64,000 nt of DNA from Thiocapsa rosea (GCF_003634315.1 NZ_RBXL01000001.1:604501-668500); one strand, 5' to 3'. Counted from the first letter of the stretch, positions 1-8,982 are shown. Numbers and translations: made by a program. Notes: generated from the letters alone by a model not told the origin.

Positions 1-65
1 GCAGGCACCTTGGCAGCAATCCGCCGAGCAAGAGGCCGCACCGCTGGCCGCCAGCGCCTGATCTC

Positions 66-152
66 GAGCCTCCGGCCACCAGCCGCCAGCCACCCGCCTT
101 TCGTCGCCGGCAACCGGCTGGAGGCCGGCGGCTGGAGGCTGGCGGCTCGAAA
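66..152. repeat. GC-rich imperfect inverted/heptad repeat upstream of nifK
   Basis: A run of GGAGGCT/GGCGGCT-like heptads (for example GGCTGGAGGCCGGCGGCTGG) is preceded by its imperfect complement (CCTCCGGCCACCAGCCGCC), so the stretch can fold into a long hairpin. Similar arrays occur near 9957, 19327 and 22300. Bases 1-218 hold no gene that I can support. nifD would be expected further upstream, but its end is not inside the window. Confidence 0.6.
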
Positions 153-218
153 AAGACACCGAACTCAGTCCCAAGCATGTCGTCGTCCGCGGATTAGCGG
201 CGCGGCAGGAGCACACCC

Positions 219-1790
219 ATGAGCCAACACATCGACCAGATCAAACCCAGCTATCCCTTGTTCAGGGATGCCGACTATGTCGACAACCTTGCGAAGAAGC
301 GCGACGGCGTGGAAGAGCGCCACTCCGACGAGAAGATCGAAGAGGTCTTTCAGTGGACCACGACCAAGGAGTATCAGGAACTCAACTTCAAGCGTGAGGC
401 CCTGACCGTCAACCCGGCCAAGGCCTGTCAGCCGCTCGGCGCCGTGCTCTGCGCGCTCGGGTTCGAGAAGACGCTCCCCTACGTGCATGGCTCGCAGGGC
501 TGCGTGGCCTATTTCCGCACCTACTTCAACCGTCATTTCAAGGAGCCGATCGCCTGCGTGTCCGATTCCATGACGGAAGACGCAGCGGTCTTCGGCGGCC
601 AGAAGAACATGATGGAAGGGCTGGAAAACGCCAAGGCCCTGTACAAGCCCGAGATGATCGCGGTCAGCACCACCTGCATGGCCGAAGTCATCGGCGACGA
701 CCTCAACGCCTTTATCGGCAACGCCAAGAAGGAAGGGTACGTCCCGTCCGAGTTCCCGACCCCGTTCGCGCACACCCCGAGCTTTGTCGGCAGCCATACG
801 ACCGGCTGGGACAACATGTTCGAGGGGATCATCCGCTACTTCACGATCAATGCCATGGAGGACAAGGTCGTCGGCTCCAACGGCAAGATCAACCTGGTCC
901 CCGGTTTCGAGACCTATCTCGGCAACTACCGCGTCATGCACCGCATGATGCAGGAGATGGGCGTCGACTATAGCCTGCTGTGCGACCCGACCGAGGTGCT
1001 CGACACCCCGGCCGACGGCGAGTACCGCATGTACGATGGCGGCACCAGCATCTCCGAGGTGAAGGACGCGCCGAACGCGATCGACACCCTGCTGCTGCAG
1101 CCCTGGCAGTTGCCGAAGACGCGCAAGTACGCCGAGATCACCTGGAAGCACCCGGTCAACGCCATCAAGATCCCGATGGGTCTGGAGTGGACCGACGAGT
1201 TCCTGATGAAGGTCTCCGAGTTGACCGGCAAGCCGATCCCCGAGTCCCTGGCGAAAGAGCGCGGCCGTCTGGTCGACATGATGACCGACAGCCACACCTG
1301 GCTGCACGGCAAGAAGTTCGCGCTCTACGGCGATGCCGACTTCGTCCTCGGAATGACCAAGTTCCTGCTCGAGCTGGGTGCCGAGCCGACGCATATCCTC
1401 TGCAACCACGCCAACAAGCGCTGGAAGAAAGAGGTTGAAGGTGTCCTTGCCTCGTCGCCCTACGGCAAGGAAGGCAAGGTCTACACCAGCTCCGACCTCT
1501 GGCACTTCCGTTCGCTGTGCTTCACCGACAAGCCGGACTTCATGATCGGCAACAGCTACGGCAAGTTCATCCAGCGCGACACCCTGCACAAGGGCAAGGA
1601 GCATGAGGTCCCCTTGATCCGGATCGGCTTCCCGATCTTCGATCGGCACCATCTGCACCGTATGACCACCATGGGCTACGAGGGTGGCATGTACATCCTC
1701 ACGACCCTGGTCAACGCGGTCCTCGAGCGTCTGGACGACGAGACGCGCGAGATGGGCGTGACGGACTACAACTACGACCTGGTGAGATAG
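219..1790 (+). CDS. nifK: Nitrogenase molybdenum-iron protein beta subunit
   Basis: Beta subunit of the MoFe protein, which with NifD forms the alpha2beta2 tetramer that reduces N2; it shares the P-cluster with NifD. At 523 residues it has the usual length. The P-cluster cysteines are visible at C70 (KACQPLGA), C95 (GSQGCVAY) and C153 (STTCMAEV), and Ser188 is also present; these match the Azotobacter vinelandii numbering. The start has an AGGAG ribosome-binding site at about 207-211. It is followed by nifT after 81 bp. The upstream 218 bases carry only a repeat, so nifH and nifD lie outside the window. Confidence 0.98.
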   Translation: MSQHIDQIKPSYPLFRDADYVDNLAKKRDGVEERHSDEKIEEVFQWTTTKEYQELNFKREALTVNPAKACQPLGAVLCALGFEKTLPYVHGSQGCVAYFRTYFNRHFKEPIACVSDSMTEDAAVFGGQKNMMEGLENAKALYKPEMIAVSTTCMAEVIGDDLNAFIGNAKKEGYVPSEFPTPFAHTPSFVGSHTTGWDNMFEGIIRYFTINAMEDKVVGSNGKINLVPGFETYLGNYRVMHRMMQEMGVDYSLLCDPTEVLDTPADGEYRMYDGGTSISEVKDAPNAIDTLLLQPWQLPKTRKYAEITWKHPVNAIKIPMGLEWTDEFLMKVSELTGKPIPESLAKERGRLVDMMTDSHTWLHGKKFALYGDADFVLGMTKFLLELGAEPTHILCNHANKRWKKEVEGVLASSPYGKEGKVYTSSDLWHFRSLCFTDKPDFMIGNSYGKFIQRDTLHKGKEHEVPLIRIGFPIFDRHHLHRMTTMGYEGGMYILTTLVNAVLERLDDETREMGVTDYNYDLVR

Positions 1791-1871
1791 TCCCGCTCGG
1801 GCGGCGCGGTGCGCCGCCCGAGAGCTGAACGTTCGGCAGACCCATTCAAGACGACGAGAGGCAACCCACTG

Positions 1872-2090
1872 ATGCCCAATGTGATGATTCGTAAAAGCGA
1901 CGCGGGAGACCTGCTCTTCTATGTCGCAAAAAAGGACATGGAGGAGACGATTGCCTCCGTGGAGCTGGATGACGCCGAACAATGGGGCGGCGAGGTGGAG
2001 CTGACGGACGGGTCGCGTTGGTATATCGACCCGATCAGCCCGCCCCCCGCATTTCCGACGACGCTGCGTTTTAAGCGCGGCGAAGAGTAA
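1872..2090 (+). CDS. nifT: NifT/FixU family protein
   Basis: Small (72 residues) conserved protein encoded directly after nifK in many nif operons. Its biochemical role is unknown and it is usually dispensable. The sequence MPNVMIRKSDAGDLLFYVAK and the later DGSRWYIDP segment are typical of the family. The open frame extends further upstream to 1809, but ATG 1872 matches the family start and follows a GAGAGG sequence. It is co-oriented with nifK and the following ferredoxin. Confidence 0.92.
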   Translation: MPNVMIRKSDAGDLLFYVAKKDMEETIASVELDDAEQWGGEVELTDGSRWYIDPISPPPAFPTTLRFKRGEE

Positions 2091-2104
2091 TCAGGAGAAC
2101 TGAC

Positions 2105-2305
2105 ATGGCCCTGAAAATCGTACGTGAGCTCTGCACCGCCTGCGGTGACTGTGAGCCTTTGTGCCCGACGCAATCCATCACGGCCTGGAAGGGTGTTTAC
2201 CGGATCGATGCCGGCACCTGCAGCGAGTGCGAGGGCGACGGCGAGCCCGGCGTGCCCCAGTGTCTCGATGCCTGCATGGAAGAGGACTGCATCGTCCCGG
2301 CGTGA
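2105..2305 (+). CDS. fdxN: nif-associated 2[4Fe-4S] ferredoxin (FdxN type)
   Basis: A 66-residue dicluster ferredoxin. The first cluster motif is CTACGDCEPLCP (residues 10-21). The second is the nif-type spaced set CSECEGDGEPGVPQC...ACMEEDC. The CIVPA end closely resembles FdxN proteins of diazotrophs. It probably carries electrons for nitrogenase or for FeMo-cofactor assembly. It begins 14 bp after nifT with GGAG ahead of the ATG. I infer FdxN from the short length and the spacing of the second motif; another nif ferredoxin name is possible. Confidence 0.8.
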   Translation: MALKIVRELCTACGDCEPLCPTQSITAWKGVYRIDAGTCSECEGDGEPGVPQCLDACMEEDCIVPA

Positions 2306-2323
2306 TGATTATCGAACAAGGAC

Positions 2324-2357
2324 GTAGGATGGGTAGAGCACGGCGAAACCCATCCTC
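2324..2357. repeat. Palindromic repeat, GTAGGATGGGTAGAGC type (copy 1)
   Basis: The palindrome GTAGGATGGGTAGAGCACGG runs into CGAAACCCATCCTCC, giving a stem of GGATGGGT/ACCCATCC. It lies 19 bp after the ferredoxin stop. The same family occurs in tandem at 2421-2574 and singly at 52776. Confidence 0.8.
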
Positions 2358-2420
2358 CAGACTCCGGCGTCATCAGGTCTGAACCTGGTCGGTTCGTTGC
2401 TGCAGGCGGTCTGTGGGTTT

Positions 2421-2574
2421 GGGTGGCGAGAGGATGGGTTTCGCTGCGCTCTACCCATCCTACGGGTAAGCGCTGGGTGGCGAGAGGATGGGTTTCGCTG
2501 CGCTCTACCCATCCTACGGGTTAGCGTTGGGTGGCGGGAGGATGGGTTTCGCTGCGCTCTACCCATCCTACGGT
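2421..2574. repeat. Tandem array of three ~54-bp palindromic units inside the nif operon
   Basis: Three head-to-tail units start at 2421, 2475 and 2529, an exact 54-bp period. Each contains AGGATGGGTTTCGCTGCGCT followed by CTACCCATCCTACGG. The units are near identical and each can form a GGATGGGT/ACCCATCC hairpin. The array fills much of the 343-bp gap between the ferredoxin and nafY. A continuous open frame crosses it, but this is a by-product of the 54-bp (18-codon) period. Confidence 0.9.
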
Positions 2575-2648
2575 TGAGCTTTGGCGCAATCGTATTGTGC
2601 TCGAGGCTTGCGACCGGCTTCATTACGAATCAGACTGGGTCTAATCCG

Positions 2649-3356
2649 ATGTCAAACGACTCTCTTACCGACGATATCGCTCTGCGCATCGGCCTGGCCG
2701 CACGCACGCTGCCCGAACCGGATCCGGCACGCTTGATTCGCGTCCTCGCCGATGCTGTGGGCCTGCCGCCCACCGCGACCACGCTGGACACCCTGCGGGT
2801 GAAGGATCTCAAGCAGGCTGCGGACGGCGAGCTGGCGGATCTGGATGCGGATCTGCTCAAGTCCATACTGGCTATCCTCAAGGGCGAGACCGGTCAAACG
2901 GTCGCCCCGGCTCCGCCGATCGAGCCCTATACCGAGGGCGACATGCCGGGCTCGGTCCGCGTCGCCTGTGCGTCGAACGGCGGGGATGAACTCGACGGAC
3001 ACTTCGGGGCCGCACGGCATTTCCTGGTCTACCAGGTCTCCGCAGACGAGGTCCGTTTGATCGATGTGCGCGAGGTCGACGAATCCGGCACGGTCGAGGA
3101 CAAGAACGGCCAGCGCGCCGCCTTGATCGCCGATTGCCAGGTGCTCTACGTGGCCTCGATCGGGGGGCCGGCGGCGGCCAAGGTCGTGAAGACCGATATC
3201 CACCCCATCAAAGACGCGGCCGGCGGCAGCGCGCGCGAGCGCATGGTCGCCCTGCAGCGCATTCTCGGCGAGAAGGCTCCGCCCTGGCTCGCCAAGGCAA
3301 TGGGCCAGACGCCCGAGCAGCGGGTCAGGTTTGCGCGCTCGGAGGATGCGGCATGA
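2649..3356 (+). CDS. nafY: NafY/NifY-type dinitrogenase iron-molybdenum cofactor-binding protein
   Basis: A 235-residue two-domain protein. An N-terminal helical domain (about residues 1-90, DPARLIRVLADAVGLPP) resembles the sterile-alpha-motif-like domain of NafY. A C-terminal NifX-type domain (about 100-205) starts with RVACASNGGDELDGHFG, the conserved segment of FeMo-co-carrying proteins. Such proteins bind FeMo-co or its precursors and escort apo-dinitrogenase. ATG 2649 is chosen because the open frame upstream is made by the tandem repeat. The stop overlaps the next start (ATGA). The name could equally be nifY. Confidence 0.85.
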   Translation: MSNDSLTDDIALRIGLAARTLPEPDPARLIRVLADAVGLPPTATTLDTLRVKDLKQAADGELADLDADLLKSILAILKGETGQTVAPAPPIEPYTEGDMPGSVRVACASNGGDELDGHFGAARHFLVYQVSADEVRLIDVREVDESGTVEDKNGQRAALIADCQVLYVASIGGPAAAKVVKTDIHPIKDAAGGSARERMVALQRILGEKAPPWLAKAMGQTPEQRVRFARSEDAA

Positions 3357-3622
3357 TCGCGGAGGAGCGCCTCGACCAGATCACGGAGGTGGTGCGCCGC
3401 GCAGGTCTCAACGCGGAGACCATCGGCGCCTTGCGCGAGGCCTTCGCGGATATCCACTTCACCCATTGCAGCGATGACGATATCGGCGTCAGCAAGCCGG
3501 TACGCGCCGCCGACGGCTTCAACCTCTACCTCGTCGATGGGCGGGAGCATTGCCTGGTCTTGACCGACGATCCGGCGAACGCCACCGGTGTCGTCCTTGC
3601 CGAGGTCGAAGAGGAAGATTGA
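3353..3622 (+). CDS. Small nif-operon-associated protein (DUF6129-like)
   Basis: An 89-residue acidic protein whose ATG overlaps the nafY stop (ATGA at 3353-3356), implying translational coupling. The sequence MIAEERLDQITEVVRRAGL and the motif FTHCSDDDIG recall a small uncharacterised family (I believe DUF6129) that sits next to nafY/nifX in gammaproteobacterial nif clusters. No metal motif or membrane segment is apparent. Function unknown; a role in cofactor assembly is only inferred from position. Confidence 0.75.
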   Translation: MIAEERLDQITEVVRRAGLNAETIGALREAFADIHFTHCSDDDIGVSKPVRAADGFNLYLVDGREHCLVLTDDPANATGVVLAEVEEED

Positions 3623-3686
3623 CCGGCGCGATGCCGGGCCGCATCCTCCTCCCATCAGGTTTTGATCAGACTCGGGGCGGCCGGCA

Positions 3687-3773
3687 ATGGGCAAGCGATC
3701 AAGCAAGTGCTGCAAGCGATACAAGACGGACAAAGCCTGCAAGAAATGTCCGCGAAAACGCTCGAGGTCCTAG
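3687..3773 (+). CDS. Very small Cys/Lys-rich peptide (28 residues)
   Basis: ATG 3687 to TAG 3771-3773 encodes 28 residues starting MGKRSSKCCKRYKTDKACKK, followed by CPRKRSRS. The pattern CC-x8-C-x2-C in a strongly basic background looks like a family of tiny conserved proteins in proteobacteria that begin MGK(R/K)SKxCCKRY. The four cysteines could bind a metal. It lies 64 bp after the preceding gene, with no strong ribosome-binding site. This is recognition from memory of similar peptides, so a chance open frame is not excluded. Confidence 0.6.
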   Translation: MGKRSSKCCKRYKTDKACKKCPRKRSRS

Positions 3774-3980
3774 CCGGGAGACGCCCGGACACCCGCCCGC
3801 TCCCTGCACGGCGCCGAACGCCTTCGCGCCGCGCCGCCTTGTCTCCTTCAGTGTTAAAATCCGCGCGCTCCGGGCCGGACCTCATCTTGCCGGCGACGAT
3901 GGTGTCCAAACCCGAATCGATCCTCACGACATGCTATTTATTTCGCCCGGCTTGGGCGATCAATCTGGTGGAGAAGCCCC

Positions 3981-4301
3981 ATGAAATGCGCAATGTTGGT
4001 GACCGGCAACGGTCCGATCGTGATCGTCACCTCGTATGACTCGCTCGAGAACCCCGACCTGCTCGAACGGCTGAAAGATAAAGGCATCCCGAAATTCCTC
4101 GCCTACGAGATCCCGATGGAGCTGGCCCAAGAGCGCTACAAGGGCCATTTCGAGAAGGTCATGAACGGGTTTACCGAGTCGGACAGCCTCCGGGTGCTCG
4201 ACCACAACGGACATCGCGCCTTCAATCTCTTCACCTGGGCGGAGCTCGGCACCCCTCTCGCCCACGAAAGCCCGCTGGACGATCTCTACCACCACCACTG
4301 A
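3981..4301 (+). CDS. Conserved hypothetical protein (106 residues)
   Basis: Soluble protein starting MKCAMLVTGNGPIVIVTSYD and ending in a histidine run (YHHH). No signal peptide or membrane helix is visible. It reads like one of the small cytosolic proteins found downstream of nif genes in purple sulfur bacteria, but I cannot assign a domain or a reaction. GGTGGAGAAG precedes the ATG by a suitable distance. A REP-like palindrome follows at 4361. Confidence 0.7.
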   Translation: MKCAMLVTGNGPIVIVTSYDSLENPDLLERLKDKGIPKFLAYEIPMELAQERYKGHFEKVMNGFTESDSLRVLDHNGHRAFNLFTWAELGTPLAHESPLDDLYHHH

Positions 4302-4360
4302 GGCGATGTCCGGGAATTCATATCCCGACGAAAGGCAGTGTTCATAACATAAGCTCGGCC

Positions 4361-4442
4361 GGTAGAGTGGACGAGCGAGAGCGAAGTCCACCGATCTCCG
4401 CACCGCCGCTGGTGGACTGCGCTACCGCTTGTTCACCCTACC
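4361..4442. repeat. REP-like palindrome, GTAGAGTGGACGAGCG variant
   Basis: GGTAGAGTGGACGAGCGAGA is followed by GCGAAGTCCACC and then by an inverted partner GGTGGACTGCGCTACC...CACCCTACC. It is related to the GTAGGATGGGTAGAGC family and to copies at 39762, 46197 and 61523. It lies between converging genes (3981-4301 and hppA). The rest of 4302-4551 shows nothing clear. Confidence 0.65.
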
Positions 4443-4551
4443 GCTGCGATTGGCAACGTGGCCGGGTTGATGGGCGAGGCCCGACGACACACGCCTGCGA
4501 GACGATCGCTCCTCCCCGGGAACTCGCCTGCTCAGATCTCCCGAGCCGGGC

Positions 4552-6750
4552 TCAGAGCAGGCTGTAGGTCACGGTCACCCCGGCCATCACGATGGCCATG
4601 ATGCTCATCAGCTTGACCAGGATGTTCAGGCTCGGTCCGGAGGTGTCCTTGAAGGGATCGCCGACCGTGTCGCCGATCACGGACGCCCGGTGTGCGCGCG
4701 AGTTCTTGCCGCCGTGATAGCCGGACTCGATGTATTTCTTGGCGTTGTCCCAAGCGCCGCCGGCATTCGAAAGAAAGACCGCCAGCACGAAGCCGCTCGC
4801 AAGCCCTCCCATCAGCAGGCCGATCACGCCCGCGACACCCAAGACCAGGCCCACCACGACCGGCGCGATGACCGCCAAGAGTGCCGGCAGCACCATCTCG
4901 CGCTGCGCTCCGACGGTGGAAATGGCGACACAGCGCTCGTAATCCGGCTGGGAGGTTCCCTGGAGGATGCCCGGATCTTCGCGAAACTGCCGGCGCACCT
5001 CTTCGACCATCATGATGGCTGCGCGCCCGACCGCCTGGACCGTCAATCCGCTGAAGACAAAGGCGACCATCGAGCCGATCAACAGGCCCACGAGGACGGT
5101 CGGATTGAGCAGGGTGACATTGAAGAAGGTCATGAAATCGGTCAGGGTCGCCTGAGCCGTCGCAACGGTCGCGCCGTTGCCGAGCGTCAGGACCGTCTGC
5201 CCGACATTCACCAGCTCGATACGGATCACCTCGATATAGGAGGCGATGAGTGCGAGCGCGGTCAAGGCCGCAGAGCCGATCGCGAACCCCTTGCCGGTCG
5301 CCGCCGTCGTGTTGCCGAGCGAATCCAGCGCGTCGGTGCGTGCCCGCACCTCGGCACCCAGACCGCTCATCTCGGCGTTGCCGCCGGCATTATCCGCGAT
5401 CGGCCCGTAGGCGTCGCTGGCGAGCGTGATACCCAGCGTGGAGAGCATCCCGACCGCCGCGATGGCCACGCCGTAGAGACCGAGGTTCATCTGGGTGAGA
5501 TCGAATCCGGAGGCGAAGAGGAAAGCCAGCATGGTCCCGGTGCCGACCGCCAGGACCGGAATCGCGGTGGACAGCATCCCGACGCCGACACCCGCGATGA
5601 TCAAGGTCGCCGGTCCCCCTTCGGCCTGAGCCGCGATGAGCCGGGTGGGTCCGTAGCTGGGCGACGTTGAATACTCGGTCGAGCGTCCGACGATGATACC
5701 CGTAACCAGGCCGGTCACCACCGCACCCCAGATGCCCCAGACGTTCGGGATTCCGAGCAGCAGCAGCAACCCCGCGGAGGCCACGACGATCATGAGCGCA
5801 CTGGCGTTGATGCCGCGCGAGAGGGATCCGAGCAGATCCTTTTGGGTCGCACCCTCCTTGGTCTTGACCAGATACACCCCGACGATCGAAAGCAGGATGC
5901 CGATGCCGGCAATGGCGATGGGCGCAACCACGGCCTTCATTTGGAGCGTGGGGTCCAGGACATAGGCGGCCGCCCCGAGCGCGGAGGCGGCAAGAATCGA
6001 GCCGCAATAGGACTCGAACAGGTCGGCTCCCATGCCGGCGACATCGCCCACGTTGTCCCCGACGTTGTCCGCGATGACGGCCGGATTGCGCGGGTCGTCC
6101 TCCGGGATGCCGGACTCGACCTTACCGACGAGATCGGCACCCACATCCGCAGCCTTGGTGAAGATACCGCCGCCGACACGCGCGAACATGGCCTGCATCG
6201 AAGCACCCACGCCGAACGTCAGGATGGTTGTGGTGACCAGCACCATGCGGACCCCTTCTCCGGCTGCGCTGTCCGGGACCAGCAGGTCGGCCAGGATGAA
6301 CCAAACCACGATGTTGCCGAGCCCGAGCCCGACCACCACCAACCCCATGACGGCACCGCTTCGGAACGCGATCTTCAGCGCCTCCGGGAGCGAGGTCCGG
6401 GCGGCCGCGGCCGTGCGCGTGGAGGCACGGGTCGCGGTCTGCATGCCGAAATAGCCGGCGAGCGCCGAGAAGAAGCCCCCGAAGACGAAGGTGAATGGCA
6501 GCCAGGGGTTCTGGACGTGGTAGTAGTAGGCGAGTACGCCGAAGACGATGGTCAGGACCAAAAACACCAGGAACATGATCTTGTACTGCTGGCGCAAATA
6601 CGCCATGGCGCCGTGGCGCACATGGTCTCCGATCTCCTGCATCAACGCGGTTCCCTGGTCCTGCCGGAGCATCTCCTTGAAAAACTTCCGGGCATAGATC
6701 ATCGCCAACAGCGCGGCGATCGGTGCGATCCAAAAGACAGGCTCGTTCAT
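4552..6750 (-). CDS. hppA: Membrane-bound proton/ion-translocating pyrophosphatase, K+-dependent type
   Basis: Integral membrane pump (732 residues, about 16 helices) that hydrolyses PPi and moves H+ (or Na+) across the cytoplasmic membrane; common in phototrophs. The catalytic signature [11 protein letters not shown] is at residues 202-212, followed by the conserved [14 protein letters not shown]. The segment [16 protein letters not shown] has Ala and Gly where K+-independent enzymes have Lys and Thr, so this is the K+-dependent class. The transported ion cannot be settled by eye. It is followed upstream (6849) by an unrelated gene on the same strand, about 100 bp away. Confidence 0.96.
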   Translation of the reverse strand: MNEPVFWIAPIAALLAMIYARKFFKEMLRQDQGTALMQEIGDHVRHGAMAYLRQQYKIMFLVFLVLTIVFGVLAYYYHVQNPWLPFTFVFGGFFSALAGYFGMQTATRASTRTAAAARTSLPEALKIAFRSGAVMGLVVVGLGLGNIVVWFILADLLVPDSAAGEGVRMVLVTTTILTFGVGASMQAMFARVGGGIFTKAADVGADLVGKVESGIPEDDPRNPAVIADNVGDNVGDVAGMGADLFESYCGSILAASALGAAAYVLDPTLQMKAVVAPIAIAGIGILLSIVGVYLVKTKEGATQKDLLGSLSRGINASALMIVVASAGLLLLLGIPNVWGIWGAVVTGLVTGIIVGRSTEYSTSPSYGPTRLIAAQAEGGPATLIIAGVGVGMLSTAIPVLAVGTGTMLAFLFASGFDLTQMNLGLYGVAIAAVGMLSTLGITLASDAYGPIADNAGGNAEMSGLGAEVRARTDALDSLGNTTAATGKGFAIGSAALTALALIASYIEVIRIELVNVGQTVLTLGNGATVATAQATLTDFMTFFNVTLLNPTVLVGLLIGSMVAFVFSGLTVQAVGRAAIMMVEEVRRQFREDPGILQGTSQPDYERCVAISTVGAQREMVLPALLAVIAPVVVGLVLGVAGVIGLLMGGLASGFVLAVFLSNAGGAWDNAKKYIESGYHGGKNSRAHRASVIGDTVGDPFKDTSGPSLNILVKLMSIMAIVMAGVTVTYSLL

Positions 6751-6848
6751 GGGTATTCCAATGGACGTGGGAGGCCAAAAGAACCCGCCGCCGGAGGTGC
6801 GTCGGGCAGGATCCGAGTCGGGGACTCAGGAGGGTCGCGGACGACGGG

Positions 6849-7628
6849 TCACTCAAGCCCGGTGACCTGGGCCGAGCGCCACCAGCCGCGATGACGATTC
6901 TCGAGCGCGTCGAGATCCGGGAAGCGGTAGAAGGCAAAGTCGGTCTGGTCGCCGACGTAGAAGCCGCCTTGGACCATGCGATAGAGCACGCCCTCCTTGA
7001 CCTGCTTGAGCACCAGCTTGCTCGGTTTGGTGTCGTTGTGTTTCAGCTCGTAGAGCACGTCGCGCAGATGGGCGAGGTTCGAATAGGGTAAATCGTCGGC
7101 CGCGCCGTTCTCCGGGTCGGTCGCAAGCTCGCCGATACGCAGCTCGGAGAAGACCAAGCGAGGCACGTGGACCGGATGCGACGGATCAGTGATCGCGTTG
7201 CAGAAGTCGTGCGGCTCCGAGCGGCTGGCGACCATCGGGGTAATGGGACAAAACTCTTGATAGAGATGGAGGCGACCGCCGGGTTCCGGGAGATACACCG
7301 AGCGCGGCAGCTCGAGCGTCTTGCCGTCGTTCGTCACCAGATAGAGGCTGCCGAGTGCGGAGACCGGGATACGCGACAAGACACGGTAAATCGAGAGATA
7401 GACCGAGCGTTTCGGCGCACCATCCGGCTGGGTGATGCAGCGTTCGTCCACCAGATGGAAGGGGAAATCATCGGAGCGGAACGCCGGATCGACCTCGAAG
7501 AAGATCGCCTCGCCTTTTACGTGGGCCTTGGATCCAACCGCGTAATAGCTGCCGAAAGCCTCCGGCTCAAGCATCGACGCGATCAGGGCCTGCGGGATCA
7601 GGGATAGATACAGATGCTTTTCAACCAT
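6849..7628 (-). CDS. Conserved hypothetical protein (259 residues)
   Basis: Soluble protein with start MVEKHLYLSLIPQALIASML at ATG 7628; an earlier in-frame ATG at 7682 would add 18 unlike residues. I recall similar sequences in other phototrophs and cyanobacteria, all uncharacterised. No catalytic motif, signal peptide or membrane segment is obvious. It is co-oriented with hppA but separated by about 100 bp, so joint transcription is possible but not shown. Confidence 0.7.
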   Translation of the reverse strand: MVEKHLYLSLIPQALIASMLEPEAFGSYYAVGSKAHVKGEAIFFEVDPAFRSDDFPFHLVDERCITQPDGAPKRSVYLSIYRVLSRIPVSALGSLYLVTNDGKTLELPRSVYLPEPGGRLHLYQEFCPITPMVASRSEPHDFCNAITDPSHPVHVPRLVFSELRIGELATDPENGAADDLPYSNLAHLRDVLYELKHNDTKPSKLVLKQVKEGVLYRMVQGGFYVGDQTDFAFYRFPDLDALENRHRGWWRSAQVTGLE

Positions 7629-7850
7629 GCCGAGCCTCGCCGTGATGTGCCCGGATGTCCGACCGGATCCGGTGTTTCTCAATTATCACCATAAATGCAG
7701 GCGATGTGGAGAGAAGATCAGGAATCGGTCGAGGTTAACGAGAGCAACGCAGGGAGAGGTCGAGCTGAAGGGGGGGTGGATACGTCCCTGTATCCGAGTC
7801 GACTCCGGCCTCGGCTTGCGCCGAGAGACCGTTAGACGACTGATTCGTCC

Positions 7851-8276
7851 TTATTGTGCGGGAGCGGCAGGAGGAGCCATCGGGGCCATCGGGGCAGGCA
7901 TGCCGCCGTAAGGAGCGCCGTAGCCCGGCCCGCCGTAGGGTGCACCATAGCCATAGCCAGGCGCGCCGTAGGGGGCACCATAGCCATAGCCGGGCGCGCC
8001 GTAGCCGTAGCCCTCGCCATAACCGCGGCCATAGCCACGACCCTGACCGCGTCCGTAGGAACGGCCGCTTCCGCTCATGTTCATGTTGAAATCACCGGTG
8101 CCGTCACCGAACATGTCGCCGAAGTTGTCCATCATACCGCTACCGTAGCCGGGGCCACCGCCGTAGCCGCCGGGACCGCCGTAACCCGGGCCGCCCCACC
8201 AGGCGCTGGCCGAGAAGGAAGCGCCGGCCAGAGCGACAACGGCTGCAAGACCTGCAAACTTGATCGTTTTATTCAT
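7851..8276 (-). CDS. Sulfur globule envelope protein (SgpA/SgpB, CV1/CV2 type)
   Basis: A secreted structural protein that forms the protein shell of periplasmic sulfur globules in purple sulfur bacteria. The 141-residue precursor has an N-terminal signal peptide ([20 protein letters not shown], cleavage near SASA/WW). It is followed by WWGGPGYGG repeats, then the diagnostic block [18 protein letters not shown] and Tyr/Gly-rich YGRGYG/GYGAPYG repeats. Allochromatium vinosum SgpA and SgpB share this layout. The C-terminal part has extra APYG repeats and ends in a Met/Pro/Ala-rich tail ([10 protein letters not shown]), which I do not remember from SgpA/B. The ATG at 8276 is chosen for its signal peptide. 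Confidence 0.88.
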   Translation of the reverse strand: MNKTIKFAGLAAVVALAGASFSASAWWGGPGYGGPGGYGGGPGYGSGMMDNFGDMFGDGTGDFNMNMSGSGRSYGRGQGRGYGRGYGEGYGYGAPGYGYGAPYGAPGYGYGAPYGGPGYGAPYGGMPAPMAPMAPPAAPAQ

Positions 8277-8862
8277 GTTCGTCCTACCTCTAATCAGGAA
8301 ACGTTGAGCGCGGGCGTGCCCGCAATGGGGTCTCCGAAGCCGGGGATACTCTAGCCTCCGACTGCGGGCTTGATGTGGAGCCGGTGGCCGAACCTTCTCG
8401 GGGTTGGGCCGGGCTCCGAGGTCAGCCGTGAACAGGGCGCAAACAACCGACCGGCGCGATTTGCCGTGTTGCACAAATCCGGGCAGAAGGGGAGGTTGCG
8501 GGCTCGACGGCCCATCGGAGTAACTGCTGGCCCTGCGAAGAAGCCGGGCCGCTCATTACCGGTAGAAGCAGATCGAGTATAGGGGTCGATGGCGTGCCGA
8601 CGCAACGTATTAAACGGCACCGAGCAGGTCGACCGAGCCGTGATCCAGGTCCGTCGGACGAAACCGGCGCCCCCTTTCCTCAACGAACGCGAGACACCAC
8701 CGAGCACGGCATTCGAGCTAAAACAGCAGCTTCCACGACGACAAGGACGCATCTCACGACCGGGATCGCGACATAACCCCGAGTGACAAACCTTATTTAT
8801 TACGTTGGCTAAAGTGGCGTCTGTCCCGAACGAGTGCCTCATTCGTAGTGCGACCACAGTGA

Positions 8863-8918
8863 CACTTGGCGCAGAGCGCCACGGGGCATGCGTGACACCG
8901 CGGAGCGATGTCACGCGT
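8863..8918. repeat. Dispersed repeat, TGGCGCAGAGCGCCACGGGG type (copy 1)
   Basis: The core TTGGCGCAGAGCGCCACGGG is followed by GCATGCGTGACACCGCGGAG and CGATGTCACGCG. It holds two small hairpins: GGCGC/GCGCC, and CGTGACA...TGTCACG. An almost identical copy lies at 35566-35620. Confidence 0.75.
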
Positions 8919-8954
8919 CCTTCAAGGTGATTTCCGGACAAGGATCTACCGGGG

Positions 8955-8982
8955 TGTAGGGGCGAATTCATTCGCCCCTACA
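8955..8982. repeat. Perfect hairpin repeat GGGGCGAATTCATTCGCCCC (copy 1)
   Basis: Thirteen-base arms TGTAGGGGCGAAT and ATTCGCCCCTACA flank a TC loop. A second copy with one compensated base pair (TGTCGGGGCGAAT) lies at 60032-60059, so the hairpin structure is conserved between copies. Confidence 0.8.

Noticed and set aside
165-1982. A 605-codon minus-strand frame over nifK
   Set aside because: It is antisense to an unambiguous nifK with all P-cluster ligands; composition is typical of shadow frames in GC-rich DNA.
2397-2648. An N-terminal extension of nafY with an 18-residue repeated protein motif
   Set aside because: The repeat period of 54 bp is a multiple of three, so the DNA array creates the frame. 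The family start is at 2649.
8351-8971. A 206-codon minus-strand frame upstream of sgp
   Set aside because: It spans the dispersed repeats at 8863 and 8955, has no recognisable domain, and lacks a plausible ribosome-binding site.
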